Shown: positions 25,745 through 35,271, counted from the first letter of the stretch. The stretch: DNA of 64,000 nt from Candidatus Accumulibacter similis (GCA_013347225.1 CP054595.1:3902415-3966414), one strand, 5' to 3'. Numbers and translations are program-made. Notes: generated by a model from the letters alone, not told the origin.

Positions 25745-26413
25745 ATGGACCGATCGATGAGCCGCCCGGGCGAGACGGCGGCCGCGTCGCCAGCCACTGC
25801 CGCGACACCCTTCGACGAGCGCGCAGCCACTTGGGATGCGGACCCGGCGAAAGTCGCCCGCGCGCTCGCCGTCGCAGCGGCGATCCGCAGCCAGGTGCCG
25901 ATCGAGCGAGCCGTGCGCGTTCTCGAGTATGGCTGTGGCACGGGCCTGCTGGGCTTCGCCCTGCAGCCGCACTGCGACTGCATCACGCTGGCCGACAGTT
26001 CGCCCGGCATGCTCGCCACGCTGCAGGGCAAGATCGCGGCGTCCGGCGCGAGCAACCTGCAGGCGCTGCGACTGGACCTCGTCAGCGATCCGTTGCCGGC
26101 CGAACGCTTCGACCTCATCTGTTCGCTGATGACCTTCCACCACATCGCCGACACCGCCAGGCTGTTGCGCGACCTGTATACCCTGCTCGACTCGCCCGGT
26201 CATCTCTGCATCGCCGACCTCGACGCCGAGGATGGTTCGTTCCACGGACCGGGCTTCACCGGTCACCGCGGTTTCGCACGCGCCGCCCTGGCCCGCGAAG
26301 CGCAGGAGGCCGGCTTTCACGACATCGGCTTCAGCACCGTCTTCCACGTCGTGAAGCCCGACAGTCCAGGCCAGACCGACTTCCCGATCTTCCTCATGGT
26401 GGCCCGCAAGTGA
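25745..26413 (+). CDS. Class I SAM-dependent methyltransferase
   Basis: Rossmann-fold methyltransferase of 222 residues. Motif I is VLEYGCGTGLLGFALQP, where Glu-Tyr-Gly-Cys-Gly-Thr-Gly forms the SAM loop. The acidic motif II is LADSSPGML, and RFDLICSLMTFHHIAD is motif IV, as in methyltransferase family 11/25. An N-terminal disordered Ala/Thr stretch precedes FDERAATWDADPAKV, which resembles the start of UbiE- and YrrT-like enzymes. The start may be ATG 25745 or 25757. The hydrolase gene begins 39 bp after the stop, so the two are likely co-transcribed. The substrate is unknown. Confidence 0.88.
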   Translation: MDRSMSRPGETAAASPATAATPFDERAATWDADPAKVARALAVAAAIRSQVPIERAVRVLEYGCGTGLLGFALQPHCDCITLADSSPGMLATLQGKIAASGASNLQALRLDLVSDPLPAERFDLICSLMTFHHIADTARLLRDLYTLLDSPGHLCIADLDAEDGSFHGPGFTGHRGFARAALAREAQEAGFHDIGFSTVFHVVKPDSPGQTDFPIFLMVARK

Positions 26414-26452
26414 CCACTGGCATGGACTGGCGAGACTGAGCGCCGCAGCGCG

Positions 26453-27334
26453 ATGCGCACTCCCTGCCGCTGCGAGCGGCTGCCGATCAACGGCCTCGCC
26501 TACAACATCCGCCACTGGGGACCAGCCGACGCACCGCTGCTGCTGATGTTGCACGGCTGGATGGATTCGTCGCCCAGCTTCCAGTTCACCGTCGATGCGC
26601 TCCGGCAGTCGTGGCACGTGCTGGCGCCGGACTGGCGCGGCTACGGGCAAAGCGAGTGGCTGCAGCGGCGCTACTGGTTCGCCGACTACTACGCCGACCT
26701 CGAAGCGTTGCTCGACCACTACAGCCCCGACGCGCCCGTGCGCATCGTTGGCCACAGCATGGGTGGCGCGGTGGCGAGCATCTACGGTGGCGTCCGTCCG
26801 GAACGAATCGCCGGCCTGCTGATGGTCGATTTTCTCGGCCTGCCGACCAACGAAGCGGACGAGGCACCGGGCCGCATCCGCCAATGGCTCGACCACCGGC
26901 GCGCACCACCGGCGATGCGCACCTACGTCAGCCCCGAGCAACTGGCGGCGCGCCTGTTGCAGTTCAACCGCCGGCTGCTGCCCGAACGGGCGCTGTTCCT
27001 CGCCACGCACTGCACGAGCGCACGGCCCGATGGCCGGCTGGTGGTCGCCTGCGACCCGTGGCACAAGGTTCCTTCGCCCTACCTCTACCACGCCGAGGAC
27101 GTGATGGCCTGCTGGCGCGCGATGACTGCCCCGGTACTGCTGGTGACTGCCGACGAAGGCTACGTGCTGCAGCGCTTCGGCAGGCAGCCCGCCGAGCTCC
27201 GGCGACGAATGGACTGCTTCGTCAACGGCGAGCAGGCGCACATCGACGACTGCGGCCACAATGTCCAGCACGACCGGCCGGAGAGGCTCGCCGAGCTGGT
27301 CGAGTCGTTCTTCGGCCCCTTGCGGCCTGCATGA
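26453..27334 (+). CDS. Alpha/beta hydrolase
   Basis: Serine hydrolase of the epoxide hydrolase/esterase type, 293 residues with no signal peptide. The oxyanion region is LLMLHGWMDSSPSF, the nucleophile elbow is RIVGHSMGGAVASIYG, and the catalytic His is in DDCGHNVQHDRPERL. The cap region (about 140-215) is helical. It follows the methyltransferase gene and converges on the Cache-domain gene across a GC-rich hairpin. The substrate cannot be read from the sequence. Confidence 0.87.
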   Translation: MRTPCRCERLPINGLAYNIRHWGPADAPLLLMLHGWMDSSPSFQFTVDALRQSWHVLAPDWRGYGQSEWLQRRYWFADYYADLEALLDHYSPDAPVRIVGHSMGGAVASIYGGVRPERIAGLLMVDFLGLPTNEADEAPGRIRQWLDHRRAPPAMRTYVSPEQLAARLLQFNRRLLPERALFLATHCTSARPDGRLVVACDPWHKVPSPYLYHAEDVMACWRAMTAPVLLVTADEGYVLQRFGRQPAELRRRMDCFVNGEQAHIDDCGHNVQHDRPERLAELVESFFGPLRPA

Positions 27335-27363
27335 AGCCCAGTGCTGCCGGCGAGGTCGACGGG

Positions 27364-27394
27364 CGGGGCGAGCGAGCAACGACGCTTCGCCCCG
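27364..27394. terminator. Hairpin between convergent genes
   Basis: CGGGGCGAGCG (27364-27374) pairs with CGCTTCGCCCCG (27383-27394) with one bulged T. It lies between the convergent hydrolase and Cache-domain genes and may act as a bidirectional terminator, although neither side has a long T-run. Confidence 0.45.
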
Positions 27395-27410
27395 TAACCC
27401 GCACGGCCCG

Positions 27411-27965
27411 TCAGAGAGCCGGGTACTTGGCCGGATCGAACAGCTTCTCGAGCGCCTTGCCGAGTTCCGGTACGCTCAGCTTCTCGTCGTAGATGCCGGC
27501 GCTCACCTGGATGCCGGTGGTGAAGGACATGTCCGCCGCCAGGGCATAGGAGAGCTTGCGTGACAGCTTGCCGGCCCCCGGCTTCTGCCATGCGTATTCG
27601 ACCCAGCCGCCACGCGGTTCGCTGCCCACCTTGCAGAGCTCGCGGAAGATGAACTTGCCGGAATTGTCGGTGATCTGCATGATCGGCTGACCGACCAGAT
27701 CGGGCCGCAGGGGATGGGCCATCATCCTGTTCCGGCGGCAGTCATAGACAAACACGTAGCTGTCCTTCCACACCCACTTGCCATCCTTGTTGTTGAACTC
27801 CGCATAGCCCGCAGAGCCCTTGTCGTGCAGGAATCTGGCGGCCGCCCGAACGTTGTTGACGGCCTCTTCGGCCGTTGCGGCATCCGCGTCCGCAGCCATC
27901 GCCGAAGGCAGGAGACCACATGCGGCGAACGCCGCGATCAAAGCCATCACTTTCCCTTTTTTCAT
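27411..27965 (-). CDS. Periplasmic single Cache-domain protein
   Basis: Exported small-molecule-binding protein of 184 residues. The signal peptide MKKGKVMALIAAFAACGLL ends near AMAADADA. The Cache (sCache_2/PAS-like) domain contains YVFVYDCRRNRMMAHPLRPD, followed by GQPIMQITDNSGKFIFREL and GGWVEYAWQKPGAGKLSRKL, typical of soluble homologues of chemoreceptor sensor domains. There is no transmembrane helix or output domain, so it may be a stand-alone ligand-binding protein. ATG at 27965 has AAGGAG upstream. The acetate-family transporter gene lies 91 bp upstream in the same orientation, raising the possibility that the ligand is a small carboxylate. Confidence 0.82.
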   Translation of the reverse strand: MKKGKVMALIAAFAACGLLPSAMAADADAATAEEAVNNVRAAARFLHDKGSAGYAEFNNKDGKWVWKDSYVFVYDCRRNRMMAHPLRPDLVGQPIMQITDNSGKFIFRELCKVGSEPRGGWVEYAWQKPGAGKLSRKLSYALAADMSFTTGIQVSAGIYDEKLSVPELGKALEKLFDPAKYPAL

Positions 27966-28056
27966 AGCATCTTGCTCCTTCAGAACTTTCTCACTGGTGC
28001 TGGCAGGACCGGCTCTCGCCGACGATCGTCGCGTTCCGGCTGCCGACGCACGCACC

Positions 28057-28620
28057 CTAGGCGATCCATGGCCGGCCAACCGGCAGGATGTCCCGACCGA
28101 AGACGTCGGCATAGATTATGTGGGCCATGATGTACCAGGCCATTGCCGCCGTCACCATCAACTCGTAGCCGGCGACGACGGTCAGTTCAGGAAAGCCGAA
28201 GTGCGCCAGATCGAGCAGGATGAAACCGATCAGCAACAGCGTGAACGTCAGCGCCAGAGCGCCGTGAATGCGCAGCGAGCCGATCCAGAGGACGAAAGTG
28301 AACAGCGTCCAGGCGATCAGGAACCAGCCGACATCGGTCTTGCTCGAAGTATAGAGGTCGTAGTGGTTGCCGATCAGCAGGAGCGCCAGAGCGATCCAGA
28401 AACAACCATACGCGGTGAACGCGCAATAGCCGAAGTTGTTGCCGGTCTTCATCTCCTGCAAACCGGCAATCATCTGTGCCAACCCGCCAAAGATCAGCCC
28501 CAGCCAGACGACGGGGCCCAGCCCCATCCAGCCGACGTTGTGGAACTGCAATACCATCGTCGTCAACCCAAAACCGGCCAGGCCAACCACCGCGGGATTC
28601 CCCAGCTTCTGCTCCGCCAT
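28057..28620 (-). CDS. Acetate/succinate transporter, AceTr (SatP/GPR1/YaaH) family
   Basis: Six-helix inner-membrane transporter of 187 residues for acetate or related short carboxylates. The family signature NPAVVGLAGFGLTTMVLQF (usual form NPAPLGL) lies at the N-terminus, and TM segments with FGYCAFTAYGCFWIALAL and AHIIYADVFGRDILPVGRP follow. ATG at 28620 fits the conserved start; a longer frame upstream is unconserved. Acetate uptake would suit a polyphosphate- or PHA-accumulating lifestyle and the CoA-transferase at 36.6 kb, but that is inference. Confidence 0.88.
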   Translation of the reverse strand: MAEQKLGNPAVVGLAGFGLTTMVLQFHNVGWMGLGPVVWLGLIFGGLAQMIAGLQEMKTGNNFGYCAFTAYGCFWIALALLLIGNHYDLYTSSKTDVGWFLIAWTLFTFVLWIGSLRIHGALALTFTLLLIGFILLDLAHFGFPELTVVAGYELMVTAAMAWYIMAHIIYADVFGRDILPVGRPWIA

Positions 28621-28984
28621 CACTACCCCCTGTGAACAAGAAAAACGAACGGTTGCGGCAACAGCACGAAACCGCGACGAATGCCGGTTTGCTCGCCCCG
28701 TTCTGCGCCTGCACCCCCGGCAGGAGACTGATTGTACTATTACATTGGCATCGCAAGCAACCCGCAAAACAGCCGGCAAGAGGGCAAAAGCACCTCTCCG
28801 GCAGTCGGTAAACGCGTGTGTTCAATGACTTGTGAATTGTGTTTGTCCGCCAACAAGTACGGGCGCGTAGGCATCCGGACCGGCAGGACAAGCGCTCGCG
28901 CGGTGGCTTGCCGACGTGTCCGCTTAATGCCTTCTTAAGCACGACGGGCAACGATGCCGTCCTCACCGTTCCAGGACGCCCTCG
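28621..28984. other. Divergent intergenic region
   Basis: This 364-bp stretch separates the acetate-family transporter from the divergent PAP2 gene and is more AT-rich than its surroundings around 28725-28870. Promoters for both genes should lie here, but I could not assign reliable -35/-10 or -24/-12 boxes. No small gene is evident. Confidence 0.45.
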
Positions 28985-29854
28985 ATGTTCGCCACCCCGC
29001 ATGCCGCCAGCGGCCTCCACCAGAACCGCGAAAGCCTCCGTCAGCCCCTGCTTTTCCTCGCCGTCAGCGCCGCCGTGCTGCTCGTCATCGGCCAGTACAC
29101 GGACATCGACCTGTGGCTGGCCGACATGCACTTCGACCCGCAGAAGGGTCTGTTCCCTTGGGACCAGACCTGGTTCGGCCGCATCTTCATGCACATCTGG
29201 GTGAAGAACGTCCTCATCTGGAGCGGTTTCCTGCTCGTCGCCGCGACCGTGCTCGACTTCGTCCGCCCGCTGCAGCGACTGAGCGAGGTCGGGCGCGCCC
29301 GCTTGCGATTGCTGGCGCTGGCCGCAACCCTGGCGCCGGCGTTGGTGCGCAGCCTGAAGGCGCGGTCGGCGATGCATTGCCCGTGGGGAATCGACCGCTA
29401 CGACGGCAGCCATCCCTTCCTCCGCCTGCTCGATGCCGTACCGGCCGACTGGCAGGCCGGCCACTGCTTCCCGGCTGGCCACGCCAGCGCCGGCATGTGG
29501 CTGGCGGCGGCGGCCGTACTCTGGTTGCCCCACTCGCCGCGCAAGGCGCTGCTGGCCTACGCGGGCGGCACCGGGGTCGGCATGCTGCTCGGCTGGGTAC
29601 AGCAGATGCGCGGCCAGCATTTCCTGACGCACACGCTGTGGACGGCGTGGCTGACGACCGCGGTCCTCGTCGTGCTACTCGCCGTCTTCGCGCGCCACTT
29701 GCTGCCATCGACACCGGCAGCGCGGACACCCGACGAGCGTGCCCAGGGTCAGCACCTGGCACCGGCGGAACAGGCGGCGGCCACTTCAGCGCTCACCGGC
29801 GCCAGCGGCCGGCCCTCCGCCGCCCAGGCCCGAATCCCGTCGCGAACGTTGTAG
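28985..29854 (+). CDS. PAP2-family membrane phosphatase
   Basis: Integral membrane phosphatase of the type-2 phosphatidic acid phosphatase family, probably acting on lipid phosphates such as undecaprenyl or phosphatidylglycerol phosphate. The three catalytic motifs are visible: KARSAMHCPW, FPAGHASAG and RGQHFLTHTLWTAW, with catalytic histidines in motifs 2 and 3. About five to six hydrophobic segments are present in 289 residues. The last 35 residues lie antisense to the end of the convergent rhodanese gene (106-bp overlap) and are Ala/Thr-rich, so only the part up to about residue 250 is likely to matter for function. Confidence 0.86.
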   Translation: MFATPHAASGLHQNRESLRQPLLFLAVSAAVLLVIGQYTDIDLWLADMHFDPQKGLFPWDQTWFGRIFMHIWVKNVLIWSGFLLVAATVLDFVRPLQRLSEVGRARLRLLALAATLAPALVRSLKARSAMHCPWGIDRYDGSHPFLRLLDAVPADWQAGHCFPAGHASAGMWLAAAAVLWLPHSPRKALLAYAGGTGVGMLLGWVQQMRGQHFLTHTLWTAWLTTAVLVVLLAVFARHLLPSTPAARTPDERAQGQHLAPAEQAAATSALTGASGRPSAAQARIPSRTL

Positions 29855-30198
29855 ACCGTCCGGTAACCGGCCTGCTGCGACAGCAACTGGCTCGCCGTCC
29901 GTGTCCGGTTGCCGCTGCGACAGATGACGATCACCGGTTCGTTGGCCTTCGCCACCCCCTGCACCTGCTGCAGCCAGGCCGGCGGGTCGGCGCGGCCGCG
30001 CTCGTCGAAGAGGGTCAGTAGCCGGCTGTTCGGCACGACCCCGGTCTCCTGCCACTCGCCCGCAGTGCGGATGTCGATCACCGGCACCCCGGCAGCCAGC
30101 AGGCGCGCGAGTTCGGCGTTGCCGATGTCCACCACCTCGGCGCGCAACAGCGACGGAAAGGCCAGCACCAGAAAAGTCAAGGGAAGTTTGCCGCGCAT
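29749..30198 (-). CDS. Periplasmic rhodanese-like protein
   Basis: Single rhodanese domain of 149 residues with a short signal peptide (MRGKLPLTFLVLAFPSLLRA). The catalytic Cys is in VIVICRSGNRTRTAS, preceded by the conserved IDIRTAGEWQETG, and the end is YNVRDGIRAWAAEGRPL. It may transfer sulfane sulfur or act in redox signalling outside the cytoplasm. ATG at 30198 is used. The 3' end overlaps the convergent PAP2 gene by 106 bp. Confidence 0.87.
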   Translation of the reverse strand: MRGKLPLTFLVLAFPSLLRAEVVDIGNAELARLLAAGVPVIDIRTAGEWQETGVVPNSRLLTLFDERGRADPPAWLQQVQGVAKANEPVIVICRSGNRTRTASQLLSQQAGYRTVYNVRDGIRAWAAEGRPLAPVSAEVAAACSAGARC

Positions 30199-30526
30199 GA
30201 TCGATCCTCCAGCAAGGCACACCACATCATCGTGCACGCCGGCGCCGCCGGTTGCCCGGCTGCTGCCCCGACCTGCCGCGTCGGCTCGCCCGGCGGGCGG
30301 GCAACTGCCGGCCGGCCAGGACATCGCCATCAAACATCGCCAATCCGGCGTCAGGGCTTCACATCGCCCAGGAGCGCCGGTAAACAGGCCGTGCGGCAAC
30401 CTCGCGCGGCCCGTCGCAGGGCCGCAAGATAGACCTTTTCAGCATCGCAGCGGCGCGCTACCATGAACGCCTCTGCGGTCAGCGGTCCTTGTCCCAATTG
30501 CCCAGCGACGAAAGGATACTCCAGTC
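30199..30526. other. Intergenic region upstream of korC
   Basis: This 328-bp GC-rich stretch lies between the divergent rhodanese and korC genes. It should contain the kor operon promoter, but no convincing consensus was seen. A short frame beginning at 30463 runs into korC out of frame and has no recognisable product. Confidence 0.4.
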
Positions 30527-32365
30527 TTGAAGCCTACCGACATCAGCGCTCCCGACTACTTCCACAAGGTCGTCGACTGCCAGTGGGCCTGCCCGGCCCA
30601 CACGCCCGTTCCCGAGTACATCCGCCTGATCGCCGCCGGGCGTTACAGCGAGGCCTACATGGTCAACTGGGTGTCGAACGTCTTCCCCGGCATTCTCGGT
30701 CGTACCTGTGACCGCCCCTGCGAACCCGCCTGCCGCCGCAGCCGCGTCGAGGACGAAACCGCCGACGGCCGCGAGCGCCGGGAGCCGGTCGCCATCTGCC
30801 GCCTGAAGCGCGTCGCCGCCGACTACAAGGAAGACATTCGCGGCCTGCTGCCGCAACCGGCGGCACAGAAGAACGGCCGCCGCGTCGCCTGCATCGGTGC
30901 CGGCCCGGCGTCGCTGACCGTCGCCCGCGATCTCGCGCCGCTCGGCTACGAGGTGGTGGTCTACGACGGCGACAAGCTCGCCGGCGGCATGATGCGCACG
31001 CAGATTCCCAAGTTCCGCCTGCCCGAGGGAGTCATCGACGAGGAAACCGGCTATATCCTCGACCTCGGTGTCGACTTCCGCGGCGGCCAATACATCCATT
31101 CGCTCAAGGCGGTGCTCGACGAGGGCTACGACGCCGTCTTCGTCGGCTGCGGCGCGCCACGCGGGCAGGATCTCGACATACCCGGGCGCAAGGCGGCAGC
31201 CAGACACATCCACCTCGGCATCGACTGGCTGGCGAATGTCGCCTTTGGCCATGTCACCTCGATCAGCAAGCGGGTGGTCGTGCTCGGCGGCGGCAACACC
31301 GCCATGGACTGCTGCCGCTCGGCGCGACGCCTTGGCGGCGAGGACGTCAAGGTCATCGTCCGTTCCGGCTTCGAGCAGATGAAGGCCAGCCCGTGGGAGA
31401 AGGAGGACGCGATGCACGAAGGCATCCCGATCCTCAACAACCTCGTACCGAAGGCCTTCACCCACAACGGCGGCCGCCTGACCGGCGTCACCTTCCAGAA
31501 GGTGCGCTCGGTCTATGACGAGAACGGGCGTCGCACGCTCGTCCCGACCGGCGAGCCCGACCCGCACTTCGAGTGCGACACGGTGCTCGTTGCCGTCGGA
31601 CAGGAGAACGCCTTCCCGTGGATCGAACGCGACATCGGCATCGAATTCGACAAGTGGGGACTGCCGAAGCTCGACGAGAAGACGATGCAGTCGACGCTGC
31701 CCAACGTCTTCTTCGGAGGCGACGCCGCCTTCGGGCCGAAGAACATCATCTGGGCGGTGGCGCACGGGCACGAGGCGGCGGTCTCGATCGACCGCCTGCT
31801 GAACGGCGAGGACATCGCCGCACGACCGGCACCGACGACCAGCCTGGTGTCGCAGAAGATGGGAATCCATGCCTGGCGCTACGACAACGCCATCTCGAAC
31901 GACCGGCGGCTGCGGGTGCCGCTGCGCGACGTCTCGGCGGCGCTGAAGAACATCCGGATCGAGGTGGAACTCGGCTTCGATCCGCAGCTCGCCTTAAAGG
32001 AGGCGCAGCGCTGCCTGAACTGCGACGTGCAGACGGTGTTCAGCACGCGCCTGTGCATCGAGTGCGACGCCTGCATGGACATCTGCCCGATGGACTGCAT
32101 CAGTTTCACGCACAACGGCGACGAGGACGACCTGCGGACACGCCTGCAGGCGCCGGCGCTCAACCGCAGCCAGGACCTCTACGTCTCGGGGACGCTGAAG
32201 ACCGGGCGGGTGATGGTCAAGGATGAGGACGTCTGCCTGCACTGCGGTCTGTGCGCCGAGCGCTGCCCGACCGGCGCCTGGGACATGCAGAAGTACCTGC
32301 TGGTCATGACGCACGCCGGTTGCGCGCGGACGGGCGCCAGCGAAGCGCAGGCAGCGATCACCTGA
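30527..32365 (+). CDS. korC: KorC-type NAD(P)-linked flavoprotein (GltD-like) with ferredoxin domain
   Basis: Electron-transfer subunit that would link the 2-oxoacid:ferredoxin oxidoreductase to NAD(P). The N-terminal GltD-type Fe-S region has CQWACPAH and TCDRPCEPACRR. An FAD Rossmann fold (RVACIGAGPASLTVARDL) and an NAD(P) fold (RVVVLGGGNTAMDCCRSA) follow, with FFGGDAAFGPKNIIWAVAHG closing the FAD site. The C-terminus adds two 4Fe-4S clusters (CIECDACMDICPMDC and CLHCGLCAERCPTGA). The start is TTG at 30527 after AAAGGAT; no ATG lies before residue 45. It stands 10 bp ahead of korA. The composition fits the KorABC enzyme described for aromatic-degrading Azoarcus and Thauera relatives. Confidence 0.85.
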   Translation: MKPTDISAPDYFHKVVDCQWACPAHTPVPEYIRLIAAGRYSEAYMVNWVSNVFPGILGRTCDRPCEPACRRSRVEDETADGRERREPVAICRLKRVAADYKEDIRGLLPQPAAQKNGRRVACIGAGPASLTVARDLAPLGYEVVVYDGDKLAGGMMRTQIPKFRLPEGVIDEETGYILDLGVDFRGGQYIHSLKAVLDEGYDAVFVGCGAPRGQDLDIPGRKAAARHIHLGIDWLANVAFGHVTSISKRVVVLGGGNTAMDCCRSARRLGGEDVKVIVRSGFEQMKASPWEKEDAMHEGIPILNNLVPKAFTHNGGRLTGVTFQKVRSVYDENGRRTLVPTGEPDPHFECDTVLVAVGQENAFPWIERDIGIEFDKWGLPKLDEKTMQSTLPNVFFGGDAAFGPKNIIWAVAHGHEAAVSIDRLLNGEDIAARPAPTTSLVSQKMGIHAWRYDNAISNDRRLRVPLRDVSAALKNIRIEVELGFDPQLALKEAQRCLNCDVQTVFSTRLCIECDACMDICPMDCISFTHNGDEDDLRTRLQAPALNRSQDLYVSGTLKTGRVMVKDEDVCLHCGLCAERCPTGAWDMQKYLLVMTHAGCARTGASEAQAAIT

Positions 32366-32375
32366 GGAGCGAGGA

Positions 32376-34214
32376 ATGCAGAAGATCGAAGCAGTCAACG
32401 ATTTCGTCGTCAAGTTCGCCAACATCAACGGCTCCGGCTCGGCGTCGGCAAACGAACTGTTTGCCCGCGCGATCCTGCGCATGGGGGTGCCGGTGTCACC
32501 GCGCAACATCTTTCCGTCGAACATCCAGGGACTGCCGACCTGGTTCGAGGTGCGCGTCACCGAGCACGGCTACCTCGGTCGCCGCGGTGGCGTCGACCTG
32601 ATGGTGGCGATGAATCCGCAGAGCTGGGAACAGGACGTGCGCGAGATCGATCCCGGCGGCTACCTCTTCTACGACAGCTCGAAACCCGTGCCGCGCGCGC
32701 GCCTGCGCAGCGACATCCACGTCCTCGGCATGCCGCTGACCGAGATCTGCAACGATACCTACAGCGACTCGCGCGAGCGCCAGCTGTTCAAGAACATCAT
32801 CTACGTCGGCGCCCTGACGACGCTGCTCGACATCGACCCACAGGAAATCGAGAAGCTCTTCGGCGAGCAGTACAAGGGCAAGGAAAAGCTCTTCGACTCC
32901 AACCTGCAGGCACTCAATCTCGGCCGCGAGTACGCCCGCCAGCACCTGAAGCCGATCGCGCTCAAGGTCGAGCGCCGCGACCGCGTCGGCGACATGATCT
33001 TCACCGACGGCAACAGCGCCGCGGCGCTCGGCTGCATCTACGGTGGCGCGACGGTCTGCGCGTGGTACCCGATCACCCCCTCATCGTCGGTTCCCGAAGC
33101 CTTCGAGCGCTACGCAATGAAACTGCGCACCGACCCGGTCAGCGGCGAGAAGCGTTACAGCATCGTCCAGGCCGAAGACGAGCTGGCGTCGATCGGCATG
33201 GTCATCGGCGCCGGCTGGAACGGCGCGCGCGCGTTCACCGCCACCTCCGGCCCCGGCATCTCGCTGATGGCCGAATTCATCGGCCTCGCCTACTTCGCCG
33301 AGATCCCGGCGGTGTTGATCAACGTCCAGCGCGGCGGCCCGTCGACCGGCATGCCGACGCGCACGCAGCAGGCCGACGTGCTCGCCTGCGCCTACGCCTC
33401 GCACGGCGACACCAAGCATGTCCTGTTGTTTCCCGAAGACCCCTACGAGTGCTTCGAGATGTCGGCGCAGGCGCTCGACCTCGCCGAACGCCTGCAGACG
33501 CCGGTCTTCGTCATGAGCGACCTCGACATCGGCATGAACCAGCGCCTGTGCCGCCCCTTCGCCTGGGACGACAGCCGCGAGTACGACCGCGGCAAGGTGA
33601 TGACGCGCGAAGCCCTCGATGCCGGTGCGGATTTCGGTCGCTACCTCGACGTCGATGGCGACGGCATCCCCTACCGCACCTATCCCGGAACGCACCCGAC
33701 CAAGGGCGGCTACTTCACCCGCGGCACGACGAAGAACGCCTACGCCGTCTACTCCGAGGCCGGCGCCGACTACATCTACAACATGCAGCGGCTGCGGCAG
33801 AAGTTCGAGACCGCCAAGTCGCTGCTGCCGCTGCCGGTGCTGACCGCGGCCCGCTACCCGGCGCGCTTCGCCGCCATCTTCTACGGTTCGACCGGCCCGG
33901 CGATGCAGGAAGCGCTCGACGCACTCGCCGAACAGGGGATCTACATCAACGCCCTGCGCGTGCGCGCCTTCCCGTTCCAGAACGAGATCGCCGACTTCAT
34001 CGCCGCGCACTCGAAGGTCTTCGTCTTCGAGCAGAACTTCGACGGACAACTGACGACGCTGCTGATCAACGAGGCAAACGTCAACCCGGCCAGCCTGATC
34101 CCGGTGCTGCACTACGACGGCACGCCGATCACTGCCCGCTTCATCACCCAGGAGATCGCCGAACGGGTCGCCCGGCTCAACGTGCGGCCGCTCCGCGAGA
34201 ACATGGTGGCCTGA
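32376..34214 (+). CDS. korA: 2-oxoacid:ferredoxin oxidoreductase, fused gamma-alpha subunit
   Basis: Substrate- and CoA-handling subunit of a 2-oxoacid (probably 2-oxoglutarate) oxidoreductase. Residues 1-185 form the gamma domain (FANINGSGSASANELFARAI), and residues 210-612 the alpha domain, with the Thr-containing segment AWYPITPSSSVPEAFERY and AFTATSGPGISLMAEFIG. The 612-residue gamma-alpha fusion is standard for KorA. It is 10 bp downstream of korC and 1 bp from korB, so the three subunits must be co-translated. Substrate assignment rests on the KorABC gene set and is an inference; pyruvate or branched-chain acids remain possible. Confidence 0.9.
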   Translation: MQKIEAVNDFVVKFANINGSGSASANELFARAILRMGVPVSPRNIFPSNIQGLPTWFEVRVTEHGYLGRRGGVDLMVAMNPQSWEQDVREIDPGGYLFYDSSKPVPRARLRSDIHVLGMPLTEICNDTYSDSRERQLFKNIIYVGALTTLLDIDPQEIEKLFGEQYKGKEKLFDSNLQALNLGREYARQHLKPIALKVERRDRVGDMIFTDGNSAAALGCIYGGATVCAWYPITPSSSVPEAFERYAMKLRTDPVSGEKRYSIVQAEDELASIGMVIGAGWNGARAFTATSGPGISLMAEFIGLAYFAEIPAVLINVQRGGPSTGMPTRTQQADVLACAYASHGDTKHVLLFPEDPYECFEMSAQALDLAERLQTPVFVMSDLDIGMNQRLCRPFAWDDSREYDRGKVMTREALDAGADFGRYLDVDGDGIPYRTYPGTHPTKGGYFTRGTTKNAYAVYSEAGADYIYNMQRLRQKFETAKSLLPLPVLTAARYPARFAAIFYGSTGPAMQEALDALAEQGIYINALRVRAFPFQNEIADFIAAHSKVFVFEQNFDGQLTTLLINEANVNPASLIPVLHYDGTPITARFITQEIAERVARLNVRPLRENMVA

Positions 34215-34215
34215 G

Positions 34216-35271
34216 ATGACCTACATTGCCAAACCCCGCCTGCACCACCCGAGCCTGGCGAAGAACCGTGTCGGCTTCACGCGGCGCGACTACGAGGGCA
34301 AGATCTCGACCCTCTGCGCCGGTTGCGGCCACGACTCGATCTCGGCATCGATCATCCAGGCATGCTGGGAACTCGACATCGAACCGCACCGCGTCGCCAA
34401 GCTGTCGGGAATCGGCTGCTCGTCGAAGACCCCCGACTACTTCCTCGGCAACTCGCACGGCTTCAACACGGTGCACGGCCGCATGCCCTCGGTGCTCACC
34501 GGCGCCTACCTCGCCAACCGCGATCTGATCTACCTCGGCGTCTCCGGTGACGGCGACTCGGCGTCGATCGGCCTCGGCCAGTTCGCGCACGTCATGCGCC
34601 GCGGCGTCAACATGACCTACCTGGTCGAGAACAACGGCGTCTACGGACTGACCAAGGGCCAGTTCTCGGCCACCGCCGACAAGGGCTCGCGCTCGAAGAA
34701 GGGCCAGAGCAACAACGACGCGCCGATCGACCTCGTGACCCTGGCGCTGGTCATGGGCGCCACCTTCGTCGCCCGCGGCTTCTCCGGTGACAAGACACAG
34801 CTCGTGCCGCTGCTCCGCGCCGCCCTCGCCCACCAGGGCGCGGCGGTGATCGACATCCTGTCGCCGTGCATCACCTTCAACAACCACGCCGGCAGCACCA
34901 AGAGCTACGATTACGTGCGCGAGCACAACGAGGCGGTGAACCGTCTCGACTTCATCCCGCTGCGCGAGGAAATCACCGCCGACTACGCTGCCGGCGAACT
35001 CGTGGCCGTCCGCCAGCACGACGGCTCGGTCGTCCACCTGCGCAAGCTGCACGCCGACTACGACCCGACCGACCGCATCCGCGCCATGTCGTACATCCAG
35101 GAGCACGCCGCCCGCGGCGAGGTCGTCACCGGCCTCCTCTACGTCGATCCCGAGGCCGCCGACCTGCACCGACAGCTCGGCACCGTCGAGCAGCCGCTGA
35201 ACACGCTCGGCGCCGCCGAACTCTGCCCGGGCGCGAAGGCACTGGAGAAGATCAACGCCTCGCTGCGCTGA
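34216..35271 (+). CDS. korB: 2-oxoacid:ferredoxin oxidoreductase, beta (TPP) subunit
   Basis: Thiamine-diphosphate-binding subunit, 351 residues. It shows the Fe-S/TPP entry motif TLCAGCGHDSISASIIQACW, the TPP-Mg motif GDGDSASIGLGQFAHVMRRG and the Asn of VENNGVYGLTKGQFSAT. The C-terminus carries SPCITFNNH, also conserved. With korA it decarboxylates a 2-oxoacid to an acyl-CoA and passes electrons to ferredoxin or, through KorC, to NAD(P). The start ATG overlaps no other gene but lies 1 bp after the korA stop. Confidence 0.92.
   Translation: MTYIAKPRLHHPSLAKNRVGFTRRDYEGKISTLCAGCGHDSISASIIQACWELDIEPHRVAKLSGIGCSSKTPDYFLGNSHGFNTVHGRMPSVLTGAYLANRDLIYLGVSGDGDSASIGLGQFAHVMRRGVNMTYLVENNGVYGLTKGQFSATADKGSRSKKGQSNNDAPIDLVTLALVMGATFVARGFSGDKTQLVPLLRAALAHQGAAVIDILSPCITFNNHAGSTKSYDYVREHNEAVNRLDFIPLREEITADYAAGELVAVRQHDGSVVHLRKLHADYDPTDRIRAMSYIQEHAARGEVVTGLLYVDPEAADLHRQLGTVEQPLNTLGAAELCPGAKALEKINASLR

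Noticed and set aside
25577..27379. Minus-strand open frame of 600 codons
   Set aside because: It is antisense to the methyltransferase and hydrolase genes, both of which have clear catalytic motifs.
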